Positions 34,520 to 44,396 are shown, counted from the stretch's first letter. The stretch: 57,042 bases of DNA from Chloroflexota bacterium (GCA_013204555.1 JABMNO010000081.1:1-57042), one strand, 5' to 3'. The notes: generated by a model from the letters alone, not told the origin. Numbers and translations are program-made.

Positions 34520-35320
34520 TCATTCCGGGGAATCGGCGGTCCTATCGGCGTCCCCAACACCGGCGGAGCGCTGCCTAACGGCTTCGTAGAGCATGATTCC
34601 TGCGGTGACAGAGGCGTTCAGCGACTCGACCTGACCTTTTTGTGGCAACGAGGCGAAGAAGTCGCACTTTTCGCGGACGACCCTCGACATTCCATCCCCT
34701 TCTGATCCAATGACTATCGCTATGGGACCAGTCATATCGACCCCCGTGTAGGTCTGCCCTACACCGCTTTCAAGACCAACGATCCACACCCCCGCCGCCT
34801 TGATCTCATCAATGGCCCGGGAGAGGTTCACCACCCTGGACACTGGGACGTGCTGCAGCGCACCAGCGGAAGCTCGGATCGCCCCTGGTGATACCCCCGC
34901 CGCGCGACGCTCTGGAATGACCATGCCGTGCCCGCCTGCTCCGTCCACCGAGCGAGCAATCGCTCCGAGGTTCTGGGGATCTTCAACGCCGTCCAGCACG
35001 ACGAGCAGCGCAGGCTGCTGACCGCCGGTAGCGTCGAGCAGCAGCCTGTCCAACGCCACGTAATCCGGGTCAGGGGCAAGCGCGATCACACCCTGGTGCT
35101 TGTTTGTGTTTGACTCCCGATCTAATGCCCGGCGCCCCACGGTTTCAACCGGCACCTGCCGATCTCGCGCTCCCTCCACAATTAGCGTGATCTGAGGACC
35201 GTGCTCAATATCTTCCTGAATGAGAATTCGCTCAAGCCTGGAACTGGAGCGTAGCGCCTCCAGTACGGCGCGCCTGCCCTCAACGGTGTGCCGATTTCGG
35301 CCGGGACGGTGTTTAGGCAT
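34520..35320 (-). CDS. rlmB: 23S rRNA 2'-O-ribose methyltransferase, TrmH/RlmB family
   Basis: 266 residues from ATG 35320. N-terminal substrate-binding domain with HTVEGRRAVLEAL and NKHQGVIALA. The SPOUT knot motifs are N-L-G-A-I-A-R-S, IVIGSEGDGMS and SLNASVTAGIMLYE. RlmB modifies G2251 of 23S rRNA in E. coli; the exact site here is inferred from family. The ATG overlaps the stop of the upstream aldo/keto reductase gene by 8 bp, an ATGCCTAA arrangement suggesting translational coupling of two unrelated functions. Confidence 0.93.
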   Translation of the reverse strand: MPKHRPGRNRHTVEGRRAVLEALRSSSRLERILIQEDIEHGPQITLIVEGARDRQVPVETVGRRALDRESNTNKHQGVIALAPDPDYVALDRLLLDATGGQQPALLVVLDGVEDPQNLGAIARSVDGAGGHGMVIPERRAAGVSPGAIRASAGALQHVPVSRVVNLSRAIDEIKAAGVWIVGLESGVGQTYTGVDMTGPIAIVIGSEGDGMSRVVREKCDFFASLPQKGQVESLNASVTAGIMLYEAVRQRSAGVGDADRTADSPE

Positions 35321-36242
35321 CCAGGTTGAAATCTCCAAGAATTGCGGCAAGTTCCGCCATATCGGATTCAGAAAGTCTCCAGTCACCTGACCTGGCATTC
35401 TGAATCGCCTGCTCCGGCGTCTTCGCTCCAACTATCGAAGTAGACACGGCCGGATGGGCCAGCGTCCATGCAACAGCCAGATCGCCACCTGATCGGCCGT
35501 GATCTGTGGCCCAGCCAAGAAGCTGCGCATCGGTTGGCAATGCGCGGTTGAATGCAGTGTCCTTGAATTCAAGCTTTTGGGATCGCTCATCGTCTGAAGC
35601 GAACCTGTGACCAGGACGGTATTTGCCCGTCAGCATGCCCTTCGCCAGCGGGGAATACGCCATCACCCCAACTCCGAGGTCAAGACAGGCGGACAGAACT
35701 TCGGTCTCGGAGTATCGCCAGAGCATGTTGTAGCGCGGCTGACTGCTGCTAATCAGGCCATACTGCGCCGCATCCCTGTGTTGCTGCCCGGAGAAGTTTG
35801 AGACGCCGATGTGCCGAATCTTGCCTTCGTCCTTGAGCGCCAACAGGCCTTCCATGGTCTGTTTGATTGGCGTCTCTGGCCTGGGGCTGTGTAGCTGGTA
35901 AAGATCGACGTAATCAGTCTTGAGGTTCCGCAAGCTATTATCGATCGCAGTTGCCATGTGATCAAGATCGTGATCGCCAGTGAGCTTAGTCGCAAGAAAC
36001 ACGTCCTGGCGTTTGCCTTGCAACGCTTTGCCGAGTAATGACTCGCTAGTGCGATACCCCTCCGCCGTATCTATGAAAGTGGCGCCCGCCTCTATTGAGG
36101 CGTGAACTGTCGCGATGGCCTGCTCGTCGGAAATATCGCCCATCGCGCCGCCCAGCGGCCACGCTCCAAGGCACACCACTGAAACCAACGGTCCATTGGT
36201 ACCAAGCGGACGTTGCTCCAAGATCCCCTCCTGATTCGACAT
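35313..36242 (-). CDS. Aldo/keto reductase
   Basis: 309 residues from ATG 36242; upstream in-frame codons show no similarity. TIM-barrel AKR with DTAEGY (catalytic Asp and Tyr), FLATKL (Lys), LYQLHSP (His) and IRHIGVSNFS. The C-terminal STSIVGAKTPEQ segment binds NADPH. It reduces carbonyls of unknown identity. It is upstream of and overlapping rlmB, and divergent from the Gfo/Idh/MocA gene with 112 bp between starts. Confidence 0.93.
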   Translation of the reverse strand: MSNQEGILEQRPLGTNGPLVSVVCLGAWPLGGAMGDISDEQAIATVHASIEAGATFIDTAEGYRTSESLLGKALQGKRQDVFLATKLTGDHDLDHMATAIDNSLRNLKTDYVDLYQLHSPRPETPIKQTMEGLLALKDEGKIRHIGVSNFSGQQHRDAAQYGLISSSQPRYNMLWRYSETEVLSACLDLGVGVMAYSPLAKGMLTGKYRPGHRFASDDERSQKLEFKDTAFNRALPTDAQLLGWATDHGRSGGDLAVAWTLAHPAVSTSIVGAKTPEQAIQNARSGDWRLSESDMAELAAILGDFNLDA

Positions 36243-36354
36243 GAGTCGAAATAATATCTCTGTGCTGTAGGTTCGCCTAAAGGGTATCGCCAACTCGCCG
36301 CCCGGGTCGAATAGAATCGTCACAAATCTGAAATCTTCAGTAGCAGGGACATCT

Positions 36355-37413
36355 ATGACCGAATCACGAGTTGCCAGGATTGGCTTCATTGGAGCTGGTT
36401 GGTGGGCTACATCCAATCACATGCCAGCCTTGCGCGATCGCGAAGATGTGCAGTTCACCGCTGTATGCCGGATTGGCGCCGACGAGCTACAGCGCGTCAA
36501 GAGTGAGTTCGGTTTTGAGGTTGCGACGGAAAATTTTGAGGAGTTGCTGGATATCCCAGACCTGGATGGAGTGATCGTCGCTTCACCGCACGGATTCCAC
36601 TACGAGCACGCTATTGCGGCCCTGAAGCGTGGCTTGCATGTGATGTGCGAAAAGCCGTTGACCACGGACGCTGATCAGGCCCGAGAACTTGTAGCCGAGG
36701 CGAAGCGTCAGGGCGTTCAACTGCTTATGCCGCACGGCTGGCACTACTCTCCCTTTGTTCAGGAAGCGAAAGAGCGGATGGACCGTGGTGAAATTGGATC
36801 AATAGAGTTCGTTCAGTGTCATATGGCCTCTCCGCTGCGGACACTATTATCCGGTGGAGACTTTGAATACCACATGGCCGACATGTTCATGCCGCCAGAA
36901 TCATCTACGTGGGCCGATCCGAAGGTCGCAGGCGGAGGCTACGGATACTCGCAAATGGCGCACTCCGCAGGATTGCTCTACTGGCTGACAGGTCTGAGTC
37001 CAAAGAAGGTTTTCTCTGTCATGTCTGCGCCCGCCTCAAAGGTGGAGCTTTACGACGCACTGAGCGTTGAGTTCGACGGTGGAGTTATCGGCTCATTTTC
37101 GGGCGCGGGCACCGTACCTGCTGACCGAGGATTCCAGCTTGATATCAGGATTTTTGGGAGTGAAGGCGTGCTCAGTCTGGACTTTGAACGAGCACGTCTC
37201 CAGGTCTTGAGAGACGATGGCAATCACTATGAGTCGGATCTCAATGCAAGTGCTGGCGAGTACGACTGTTCAGGTCCGCCAAACAACTTTGTTGACCTGA
37301 TTCTTGGCAAAACGACCAGTAACCTCGCGCCCGGAGAGGTGGGCATGAAGGCGATCGAGATGCTGGACGCAGCGTACCGGTCCTCGAAATCTGGAAGATT
37401 CGAGGACGTTTAG
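36355..37413 (+). CDS. Gfo/Idh/MocA family oxidoreductase
   Basis: 352 residues; AGGGA six bases upstream of ATG. Rossmann GFIGAGWWA at 10-18, VASPHGFHYEHA, and the EKPLT motif near 100 with its conserved Lys. The C-terminal alpha/beta domain has GGGYGYSQMAHSAGLLYWLTG, including the expected active-site His. NAD(P)-dependent oxidation of sugars, inositols or related compounds is typical. Its stop abuts that of the convergent MBL-fold gene with no intervening bases. Confidence 0.92.
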   Translation: MTESRVARIGFIGAGWWATSNHMPALRDREDVQFTAVCRIGADELQRVKSEFGFEVATENFEELLDIPDLDGVIVASPHGFHYEHAIAALKRGLHVMCEKPLTTDADQARELVAEAKRQGVQLLMPHGWHYSPFVQEAKERMDRGEIGSIEFVQCHMASPLRTLLSGGDFEYHMADMFMPPESSTWADPKVAGGGYGYSQMAHSAGLLYWLTGLSPKKVFSVMSAPASKVELYDALSVEFDGGVIGSFSGAGTVPADRGFQLDIRIFGSEGVLSLDFERARLQVLRDDGNHYESDLNASAGEYDCSGPPNNFVDLILGKTTSNLAPGEVGMKAIEMLDAAYRSSKSGRFEDV

Positions 37414-38052
37414 TTAGCGGGCGGTAGGTCGCAGAAGCACGACGCGCATCTCCGGCGGCAAATTAGACCGCGTCACGTTGAGCCGCGGAATTGGATCTCC
37501 CGCCTCAACGCCGATCTCAGAAATCATGCGCTTCAATGCATCTTCAGACTGAGCCCCGGGCTCAGCGCCACCGTAGACCGGCAACACGATCTTCGGATCG
37601 AGTTGACGTATGATCGATGCTGCCTCTTCAGGGCCGATCGTCCCCTGACCACCCGCAGGCAAAATGAGGATGTCTATTGCCCCCAGTGCCTGCCGCGTTT
37701 GTGAGGACATTGGATCTCTCAACTGACCCGCGTGACAGATTGAAAGACCTTCAGTCTCAAGCACAAATACGGTATTGATAGCCCGGTCAGTCCCTTCCTC
37801 ACTCCGAGGAGTGGGAATTCCCTTGAGTGCCAAACCACCAATCTCGTACTCACCCGGTCCTTTCAGGATGAACGCCGCCGGATCGATGCCATTGGGGTCG
37901 ATGCGCTCCAGATCAGGGCGGCTGCTGGTGATAACCAGCGAGCCCTCCCAACCTGGTGTTGGTCCGGGTGAGCCGGGGAATGGGTCAAAAATAACCCGTG
38001 AGTCGCCTGTTGCGATTTCAAATGTAGTTTGGCCTTGCCAGCGTATGTCCAT
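37414..38052 (-). CDS. Metallo-beta-lactamase-fold hydrolase, degenerate metal site
   Basis: 212 residues. Fold pattern of UlaG-like MBL proteins: RWQGQTTFEIATGDSRVIFDPFP, ILKGPGEYEIGG, SICHAGQL, DILILPAGGQGTIGPEEAA and IVLPVYGG. The H-x-H-x-D-H metal motif is not present (ITSSRPDLERID lies in its place), so catalysis by the normal dinuclear site is doubtful. Such proteins are common beside housekeeping genes in Chloroflexota. The region from 38053 to hrcA at 38305 holds no gene. Confidence 0.8.
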   Translation of the reverse strand: MDIRWQGQTTFEIATGDSRVIFDPFPGSPGPTPGWEGSLVITSSRPDLERIDPNGIDPAAFILKGPGEYEIGGLALKGIPTPRSEEGTDRAINTVFVLETEGLSICHAGQLRDPMSSQTRQALGAIDILILPAGGQGTIGPEEAASIIRQLDPKIVLPVYGGAEPGAQSEDALKRMISEIGVEAGDPIPRLNVTRSNLPPEMRVVLLRPTAR

Positions 38053-38304
38053 TTATTCCGTTATCTGGTGCTCAATTGATTTGCAATTATTGCGAGGGTG
38101 TTTAGTCCACACACCACAGTATGTGCGCGCGACGGGTGTACAGGTATGTCTATGGGGATATCATCACTCTAGCAACGTGCTAAGTTGGCCGTCAATTTGA
38201 GGAACAGTGGCTAAAAAGCTCCACACGCAGTTGCCGGGTTTGTGATTACATAGTGTCAATGGTGCCTGCCCGCGCAAAAGCGGTTCAAGATTCGGGACTC
38301 AAAC

Positions 38305-39333
38305 TTGTTGACCCTGACTGACAGAACACAGCAAATTCTCGATCTCATCGTGAGGGATTATATCGAGACGGCATCTCCCGTTGGCTCACGATCCCTCTCA
38401 AAGAATCCTCACCTGAACGTCAGCCCGGCCACCATCCGCAATGAGATGGGGACGCTGGAAGACCGCGGCTTCATCCTCCGTCCACACACCTCCGCTGGTG
38501 GCGTGCCATCAGATAAGGGATACCGCTTCTTTGTTGAAGCGTTGCCCAGCACAGACAATCCGCCGGGGGAAGCGCGCGAGACCCTGGAAATCGAAATCGC
38601 AGCAGTTCGGCAGAAAGTTGAAGAGTGGGCAAAGACGGCGTCTGCCACGCTTTCAGAACTTATCGGCACCCTTGCATTTGTTTCCCCTCCAAGGACGCAG
38701 ACGTTCAGAGTCAAGCAAATTGAGCTCGTCCGAATCCAGGAATCAGCCGCACTGCTTGTGTTGATCTTGCATGGAGCATCCGTACATAAGCTGATGGTCC
38801 GGTTGGATAGCCCTACGCCAGCGGAGCAACTTGAGCGCACTCGAAACCGGGTAGCCTCCGTGGTGGCTGATAAGACGGCCCGAGAGATAGTCAGCACCGC
38901 TCCGCGCGGCGTGGACAAACTTGAGTCTGACGTAATTGGTGGCACCATTGGACTTCTTCGTAGCGAAGAGGCCAAATCTGTACCTGAGTTTGAGTTCCAC
39001 GGACTTTCTGAACTGTTCAGCCAGCCAGAATTCTCAAATAACAGTACGGCACGCGACCTTATTGATCTCCTTGACGATAAGGAGCCATTATCCGACCTTG
39101 CGGCCAGCGCTCCGGAAGATGGAACCGTTGGCGTGTTCATCGGCTCTGAGATGGATCACGGACAGCTCAACGAGTTCAGCGTAATTGTCTGCAGGTATGG
39201 ATCACAGGGCGAGACACTTGGCACGGTGGGCATTGTTGGACCGAAGAGACTCCGCTATGAACTTGCCATGCCGGTAGTTCACCACACCGCCAATCTGATG
39301 AGCGATCTGACCGAGCCCGTCGCATTCGCGTAA
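38305..39333 (+). CDS. hrcA: Heat-inducible transcription repressor
   Basis: 342 residues, TTG start. Winged-helix N terminus LTDRTQQILDLIVRDYIETASPVGSR and the DNA-recognition region VSPATIRNEMGTLEDRG. GYRFFVEAL follows as in all HrcA proteins. The C-terminal part has GIVGPKRLRYELAMP, matching the conserved GPxRMxY motif. It represses chaperone genes through CIRCE operators. No good CIRCE element is seen upstream. The usual grpE and dnaK partners are absent between it and dnaJ. Confidence 0.95.
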   Translation: MLTLTDRTQQILDLIVRDYIETASPVGSRSLSKNPHLNVSPATIRNEMGTLEDRGFILRPHTSAGGVPSDKGYRFFVEALPSTDNPPGEARETLEIEIAAVRQKVEEWAKTASATLSELIGTLAFVSPPRTQTFRVKQIELVRIQESAALLVLILHGASVHKLMVRLDSPTPAEQLERTRNRVASVVADKTAREIVSTAPRGVDKLESDVIGGTIGLLRSEEAKSVPEFEFHGLSELFSQPEFSNNSTARDLIDLLDDKEPLSDLAASAPEDGTVGVFIGSEMDHGQLNEFSVIVCRYGSQGETLGTVGIVGPKRLRYELAMPVVHHTANLMSDLTEPVAFA

Positions 39334-39364
39334 GAAACCACCTTTTTTCTGCCGCTCCAAATCA

Positions 39365-39370
39365 TATAAT
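39365..39370 (+). promoter_or_regulatory. Possible -10 element (TATAAT) for dnaJ
   Basis: A perfect TATAAT 75 bases upstream of the dnaJ start in the hrcA-dnaJ gap. No good -35 hexamer lies 17 bases upstream (CTTTTT), so activity is uncertain. Confidence 0.35.
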
Positions 39371-39444
39371 TAGGGGCTATGACGATTTTTGGGGCTGGCA
39401 GATGACCCCAGTAGCAAGTTCACCGGACGGTATTTCAATCTCTC

Positions 39445-40560
39445 ATGGCAACTAAAGCCGACTACTACGATGTCCTTGGGGTGGCGCGTAACGCCAGCGC
39501 TGAGGAGCTCAAAAAGGCGTACCGCCAGCAGGCGCTGAAGTACCACCCCGACCGCAATCATGAGCCGGACGCTGGCGACAAGTTCAAGCAAGTCGCTGAG
39601 GCGTACCAGGTTCTCAGTGATACAGAACAACGAGCCGCCTACGACCGATTTGGCCATGCCGGCGTTCAGAACGGCGGAGCACAGGGCTTTTCCGGATTCG
39701 AGGGATTTGGCGGATTCGGAGACATCTTCGACGCCTTCTTTGGTGGTTCTGGCAGGTCTGGTCCCCGAGCAGGCCGCGATCTGGAATACGAAGTCGCAAT
39801 CGATTTTGAATCAGCCGCATTCGGGTCAGAAGAATCGATCACTATGGAGCGGGTCGAAACCTGTGACCGATGCAGTGGTTCATGCGCCGAGCCGGGCACT
39901 GAGGTTGAGCGTTGCTCGACTTGCGGAGGTTCAGGGCAGGTCAAGCGCGTCCAGAAGAATATTTTTGGCCAGTTCCAACAGGTCACTGCCTGCAGCACAT
40001 GCAATGGTGACGGGCGAACGGTCCGCACACCATGTAAGCAGTGCAACGGGCAGGGCCGTCGCCGAAATAAGCGCAGCATCTCGGTGACCATCCCGCCTGG
40101 CGTGGATAACGGCACCCGCATGCGGATTCGCGGCGAGGGTGAAGCCGGTGAACCAGGTGCTCCAAGCGGTGATCTGTACGTCTATCTCAGCGTTCGCGAG
40201 CATGAGTACTTCAATCGTTCGGGCAATGATCTCTATTTCGAAATGCGAGTCAACCTCGCTGAAGCGTCACTTGGTGCAACCGTGGAGGTCCCAACTCTCC
40301 AGGGCGTCCGAGAGCTGAAGATTCCAGCGGGAACCCAGTCTGGCCGTACGTTCAGGCTCAAGGACGAGGGCATCGCGGACGTCAACTCTGGCAGGCGCGG
40401 CGATGAGATCGTCGAGATTTTCGTTGCTACGCCAACGAAACTGTCATCACGGCAGCGCGAACTACTGGAAGAGTTGAACCAGACGTTTGAGAGTGAAGAT
40501 GGCGACGATGGCGGTCTCTTCAGCAAAATCAAAGACAAAATTTCCGGCGAGCCACGCTAA
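39445..40560 (+). CDS. dnaJ: Chaperone DnaJ
   Basis: 371 residues, full length. J domain 1-70 with HPD at 34-36, a Gly/Phe region (~70-115: [13 protein letters not shown]), a zinc-finger domain with four C-x-x-C repeats (~139-205), and C-terminal client-binding domains with [20 protein letters not shown]. It stimulates DnaK and binds unfolded clients in the cytoplasm. The first zinc repeat reads CDRCSGSC, with the usual final glycine replaced by a cysteine. Followed by prmA 19 bp on, as in many hrcA-dnaJ-prmA-rsmE clusters. Confidence 0.97.
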   Translation: MATKADYYDVLGVARNASAEELKKAYRQQALKYHPDRNHEPDAGDKFKQVAEAYQVLSDTEQRAAYDRFGHAGVQNGGAQGFSGFEGFGGFGDIFDAFFGGSGRSGPRAGRDLEYEVAIDFESAAFGSEESITMERVETCDRCSGSCAEPGTEVERCSTCGGSGQVKRVQKNIFGQFQQVTACSTCNGDGRTVRTPCKQCNGQGRRRNKRSISVTIPPGVDNGTRMRIRGEGEAGEPGAPSGDLYVYLSVREHEYFNRSGNDLYFEMRVNLAEASLGATVEVPTLQGVRELKIPAGTQSGRTFRLKDEGIADVNSGRRGDEIVEIFVATPTKLSSRQRELLEELNQTFESEDGDDGGLFSKIKDKISGEPR

Positions 40561-40579
40561 GTGACTAAGTGTTGATCAC

Positions 40580-41497
40580 TTGAAGAGTCCCCGTCCCGGT
40601 ACCGTATGGACCGAACTGAGCATCGACGCGCCGGGTGAATACGCCAAGACCCTCTACGCCCTGTTTGGCCGACATGCGGACGGCGGTGTGGCCATTGAAG
40701 AACGCGGCGGCTATAACCCTGACGAAGGTGAAACTCCTGATCCAGACGCGCCCGTCACGGTTCGCTGTTATCTGAGCAACGACGCTTCTACCGATGACCG
40801 TATTAACCAGATAGAGGTCGGCCTTCGTCTGATCTCATACCTCTACCAACTGCCGGAACTTCAAGTGCGCTCTGTGGCGGAGGAAGACTGGCGCAAGCAG
40901 GTCTTTGAACCGATTCGCGTGGGACGACGACTCTTCATCGCACCCGCCAATTCAACAGAAAAACCCGGACCGGGTGACATCCACATCCCGCTAGAGCCCG
41001 GAATGGCCTTCGGTACCGGTCAGCACCCGACGACCCGAACATGCCTGCAGATGATTGAAGATGAAGTCTCCGGTGGCGAGAAGGTCCTCGACGTGGGCTG
41101 CGGCTCAGGTATTCTCTCCATCGCAGCGCTACTCTGCGGAGCGAAATCCTCCGTTGGCCTTGACGTTGAGAACGAGGCGATTGAGGCGAGCGTAGAAAAC
41201 CTGAACCGAGCAGGCGTGGGGGACAGAGCAACCATCAGGCTTGAGAGTCTTCCGTCGGATCTTGCTCCGGAAGGAACGTTCGACCTGGTGTTCGCCAACA
41301 TTTCCAGCAAAATCGTCATTGAACTAGCGTCTGAACTTACCCGTGCGGCAAACGATTCCGGACGACTGATTCTGTCCGGATTCATGGAGGAACGACTTCC
41401 CGAAGTTCAAGAGGCGTACATGGCACTTGGATTCGGCTTTAGCAAGGTGCAACAGAGCGGAGACTGGATGGCAGTCATCGCAACGCGCTCAGGTTAG
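40580..41497 (+). CDS. prmA: Ribosomal protein L11 methyltransferase
   Basis: 305 residues, TTG start. N-terminal L11-recognition domain, linker with FIAPANSTEKPGPGDIHIPLEPGMAFGTGQHPTT, then SAM-binding VLDVGCGSGILSIAALLCGA and FDLVFANISS (motif IV, N-I). It trimethylates L11 in well-studied bacteria. The GTGQHPTT signature makes the call firm. Rather long N terminus compared with E. coli PrmA. Its stop and the rsmE start are 2 bp apart. Confidence 0.95.
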   Translation: MKSPRPGTVWTELSIDAPGEYAKTLYALFGRHADGGVAIEERGGYNPDEGETPDPDAPVTVRCYLSNDASTDDRINQIEVGLRLISYLYQLPELQVRSVAEEDWRKQVFEPIRVGRRLFIAPANSTEKPGPGDIHIPLEPGMAFGTGQHPTTRTCLQMIEDEVSGGEKVLDVGCGSGILSIAALLCGAKSSVGLDVENEAIEASVENLNRAGVGDRATIRLESLPSDLAPEGTFDLVFANISSKIVIELASELTRAANDSGRLILSGFMEERLPEVQEAYMALGFGFSKVQQSGDWMAVIATRSG

Positions 41498-41499
41498 CC

Positions 41500-42228
41500 A
41501 TGCACAGGTTCATCGTCCCTGAGACGCCGGTGATCGGCATGGACCTCATCCTGCCCTCTGACATATCGCATCAGATTGCGAGAGTGCTCCGACTTCACGA
41601 CGGTGATGAGGTCAGGTTGCTGGACAGCGTTGGCGGTGAGTGGACAGCAAGCCTCACGCAAGTGTCCCCCACTCAGTGCGTGGCACACGCGATGTCCACG
41701 GTTGAAAGCGACCCAGAGCCAACGGCGAAAGTTACGTTGTACGCGGCGCTGATCAAGTACGATCGATTTGAGTTCATGCTCCAAAAGGCCACCGAACTTG
41801 GCGTACATCGCATCGTGCCATTCGTTTCGGCCTACACAAACGCCAGACCACCGTCAGATAGCAGGGTCACCCGGTGGGTACGTGTGATGGCTGAGGCAGT
41901 TGAACAGTCTGGCCGCACGATTCTTCCTGAACTCGCCCCAACATCGACGTTCAATGAAGCGGTGGTTAGTGCCGGCCACTCCGGCATCCTCCTGTGGGAG
42001 GCTGAAGACAAGCTATCGTTGCGCGACGCACTTGGTAGATACGACGGTGCTGACGTAAGCCTATTTGTAGGCCCGGAAGGCGGTTTCCGCTCAGATGAGG
42101 TGGACAGCGCCAAATCAGCCGGACTGACAATCGCAGGAATTGGTCCACGCATCGTCCGAGCAGAGACCGCGAGCATCGCCGCACTGACAATGACGCTGGC
42201 TCACTTCGGCGACATGGACCCGCGATGA
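41500..42228 (+). CDS. rsmE: 16S rRNA (uracil1498-N3)-methyltransferase
   Basis: 242 residues. PUA-like N terminus (HRFIVPE, DISHQIARVLRLHDGDEVRLLD) and a SPOUT methyltransferase domain: LQKATELGVHRIVPF, EAVEQSGRTILPEL, LFVGPEGGFRSDEV and RIVRAETASIAAL (the RAETA knot). Modifies U1498 of 16S rRNA. Complete length; tightly linked to prmA. Confidence 0.96.
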   Translation: MHRFIVPETPVIGMDLILPSDISHQIARVLRLHDGDEVRLLDSVGGEWTASLTQVSPTQCVAHAMSTVESDPEPTAKVTLYAALIKYDRFEFMLQKATELGVHRIVPFVSAYTNARPPSDSRVTRWVRVMAEAVEQSGRTILPELAPTSTFNEAVVSAGHSGILLWEAEDKLSLRDALGRYDGADVSLFVGPEGGFRSDEVDSAKSAGLTIAGIGPRIVRAETASIAALTMTLAHFGDMDPR

Positions 42229-42381
42229 GATACTCACACTCCCGGGTAGCACTGCGATTACCGCGCTCGTCTTACATCCAGCTTGATTCGTATCGCTGCG
42301 TCTGAAGTTCCACGAGGCATCGCTGACGAATATGATTGACGTTGCGTGGTACTGGAATCCCCCATCAGTTGGAGAGTCATC

Positions 42382-43497
42382 GTGAACATCGGAGTGGTTG
42401 GAGAGATTAAGACGGCCGAATACCGTGTGGCGCTTACGCCATCTGGTGCGGGGCAACTGGCTGTTGACGGTCATGCTGTATATGTCGAATCTATGGCTGG
42501 AATCGGTAGCGGATTTAGCGACGATGACTACTCTACTGCGGGTGCGACGGTGGTCAAGGATGCTGGCGGAGTCTGGGATGCTGCCGAGTTGCTACTAAAG
42601 GTAAAAGAGCCGCTTCCGGCCGAGTACCAGTATTTTGATGGCCGTGGTTCTGACCTCACGTTGTTCACCTACCTGCACCTGGCAGGCGTCCCGGGATTGG
42701 CCAGCCAACTCTGCGAGTCCGGTGTGACCGCGGTGGCATACGAGACGGTCGAAACCGACTCCGGAGCGTTCCCGCTACTTGCACCGATGAGTGAAATAGC
42801 GGGGCAACTGGCGGTTCACGCCGCAGCGGCTTACCTGCGTTACCCGAACGGCACGAAGGGCGTGCTCATATCTGGAGGAGCTGGGATTCCCCCCGCAAAG
42901 GTTTGCATAATCGGCGCGGGGATCGTGGGACAGAATGCTGCCCGGCTGGCGATGGCCATGGGCGCCGACGTCACGCTACTAGATCGGAATCCGGGGAAGC
43001 TGCGTCAGTTCCTGGCTTACGGCTATCCAGGAAGTCTGAGAACTGTACTGGCCACCGGCGAGGCGGTTGCGGACTCCGTTTACGACGCTGACGCTGCAAT
43101 TGGTGGCGTCTACGTCTCCGGCGCCAAAGCGACACACGTGATTACCCGTGACATGCTGCCTTCGATGAGCTCCGGCTCAGTCATCGTGGATGTCTCCATC
43201 GATCAAGGCGGCTGCGTGGAAACCTCGCACCCCACAACTTACGATGATCCGGTCTTCACGGTAGATGACGTGATTCACTACTGCGTGGCCAACATGCCTG
43301 GCACCGTGCCACGCACATCGACGTTCGCTCTCACCAATGAAACACTGCCATACGTCAGCGCCATCGCTGCCAGGGGTATCGAAGCGGCCGCTGCCAATGA
43401 TCTATCACTTGCTCGAGGTGTGAACGTTCATCGAGGCCATGTGGTCAACGAAGCCGTGGCAAGCGCCACCGGGCTTGAGTTCGTGTCGCTCAGGTAG
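42382..43497 (+). CDS. ald: Alanine dehydrogenase
   Basis: 371 residues from GTG 42382, with GGAGA seven bases upstream. It oxidises alanine to pyruvate and ammonia or the reverse. N-terminal GEIKTAEYRVALTP, the substrate Lys in LLLKVKEP (~73), catalytic His in FTYLHLAG (~95), and the NAD site VCIIGAGIVGQNAARLA (~174-190). VDVSIDQGGCVETSHPTTYDDPVF near 270-293 is diagnostic. 153 bp after rsmE, so possibly its own promoter. Confidence 0.95.
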   Translation: MNIGVVGEIKTAEYRVALTPSGAGQLAVDGHAVYVESMAGIGSGFSDDDYSTAGATVVKDAGGVWDAAELLLKVKEPLPAEYQYFDGRGSDLTLFTYLHLAGVPGLASQLCESGVTAVAYETVETDSGAFPLLAPMSEIAGQLAVHAAAAYLRYPNGTKGVLISGGAGIPPAKVCIIGAGIVGQNAARLAMAMGADVTLLDRNPGKLRQFLAYGYPGSLRTVLATGEAVADSVYDADAAIGGVYVSGAKATHVITRDMLPSMSSGSVIVDVSIDQGGCVETSHPTTYDDPVFTVDDVIHYCVANMPGTVPRTSTFALTNETLPYVSAIAARGIEAAAANDLSLARGVNVHRGHVVNEAVASATGLEFVSLR

Positions 43498-43637
43498 AGC
43501 ACGCGGGCATACAGGACTTTCTGGGCGGTGACGTGATGTTTCTCAACCGTGCCGACGGATCCATCTGCACGCAGATAGTCGTGTCTCGATATACTCGCCA
43601 CGCCTATCGATAAATTCAGCGCGTACGGAGTCTGCTC

Positions 43638-44396
43638 TTGCCAGCGAATACGATCTTTGAGGCCAACCGGCAGGGCCGGAAGGCGCACTTCCTTCAGATG
43701 CACTTTCCTTCAACTGAACTTGTTGAGCTTGCGTCTCTCGCCGGTATGGACGGTGTCGATCTTGATGGCGAGCAGGGGCATTTCGACCTGTCGGAGATCG
43801 ATGAGATTTGCCGTGTCGCAAATGCGGCTGGAATGTCGGTGACTGCAAGAGTGCCGGTGGTAGATGCGGTGCCTATCAAGCAGTACCTGGCCCGCGGCGT
43901 TCAGGGCATCCAGGGTCCAGGCGTGGAGACAGGGCCGCAGGCGCAGATTCTCGCAGACTCATGCCTGTACGCACCGGCTGGCAAGCGGTCTTGGGGGCCA
44001 GGACGTGGTCACTACTATGATCACCAGCCAACGATGCAGGAGAAGTTCGGCGGTAACAAGGGCTACATCAAGGACTCAAACGACAACATCTTCATCATCG
44101 CCCAACTCGAAAGCCAGACGTCAATCGATAATCTTGATGCCATCGTCGCGGTGGATGGCATCCACTGCGTGACATTCGGCCAGAACGATATGGCCGCCTC
44201 ACTCGGCGTACCGGGCGAGCCGAATCACCAGAAGGTCAAAGATGCGCACGCGGGCATCGAACAACGAGCGCGGGCTGCCGGGAAGCACCTGCTCTCCGAC
44301 CGCATGACGACGCTTCGGGCTACCGTGACGTTGCTGGACGCCATGCGGAAATACCTGTCCGACCATCGAGACGACCCGGTGGGGGAGATCGGTTAG
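43638..44396 (+). CDS. HpcH/HpaI-family aldolase
   Basis: 252 residues, TTG start. Class II aldolase barrel with FLQMHFPSTELVELASLAGMDGV and DLDGEQGHFD (the glutamate-rich first motif). ARVPVVDAVPIKQYLARGVQGIQGPGVET follows, then IIAQLESQTSIDN (metal Glu) and VTFGQNDMAASLG (metal Asp). Cleaves 2-keto-4-hydroxy acids to pyruvate and an aldehyde. It could process the 2-keto-3-deoxy acids made by the window's dehydratases (inference). The terminator-like repeat at 44661-44717 lies downstream. Confidence 0.9.
   Translation: MPANTIFEANRQGRKAHFLQMHFPSTELVELASLAGMDGVDLDGEQGHFDLSEIDEICRVANAAGMSVTARVPVVDAVPIKQYLARGVQGIQGPGVETGPQAQILADSCLYAPAGKRSWGPGRGHYYDHQPTMQEKFGGNKGYIKDSNDNIFIIAQLESQTSIDNLDAIVAVDGIHCVTFGQNDMAASLGVPGEPNHQKVKDAHAGIEQRARAAGKHLLSDRMTTLRATVTLLDAMRKYLSDHRDDPVGEIG

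Noticed and set aside
38161..38183. CIRCE-like sequence (TCATCACTC, 5 bases, ACGTGCTAA) upstream of hrcA
   Set aside because: Half-sites match the consensus only partly and the spacer is 5 rather than 9 bases; the two halves are not good inverted copies.
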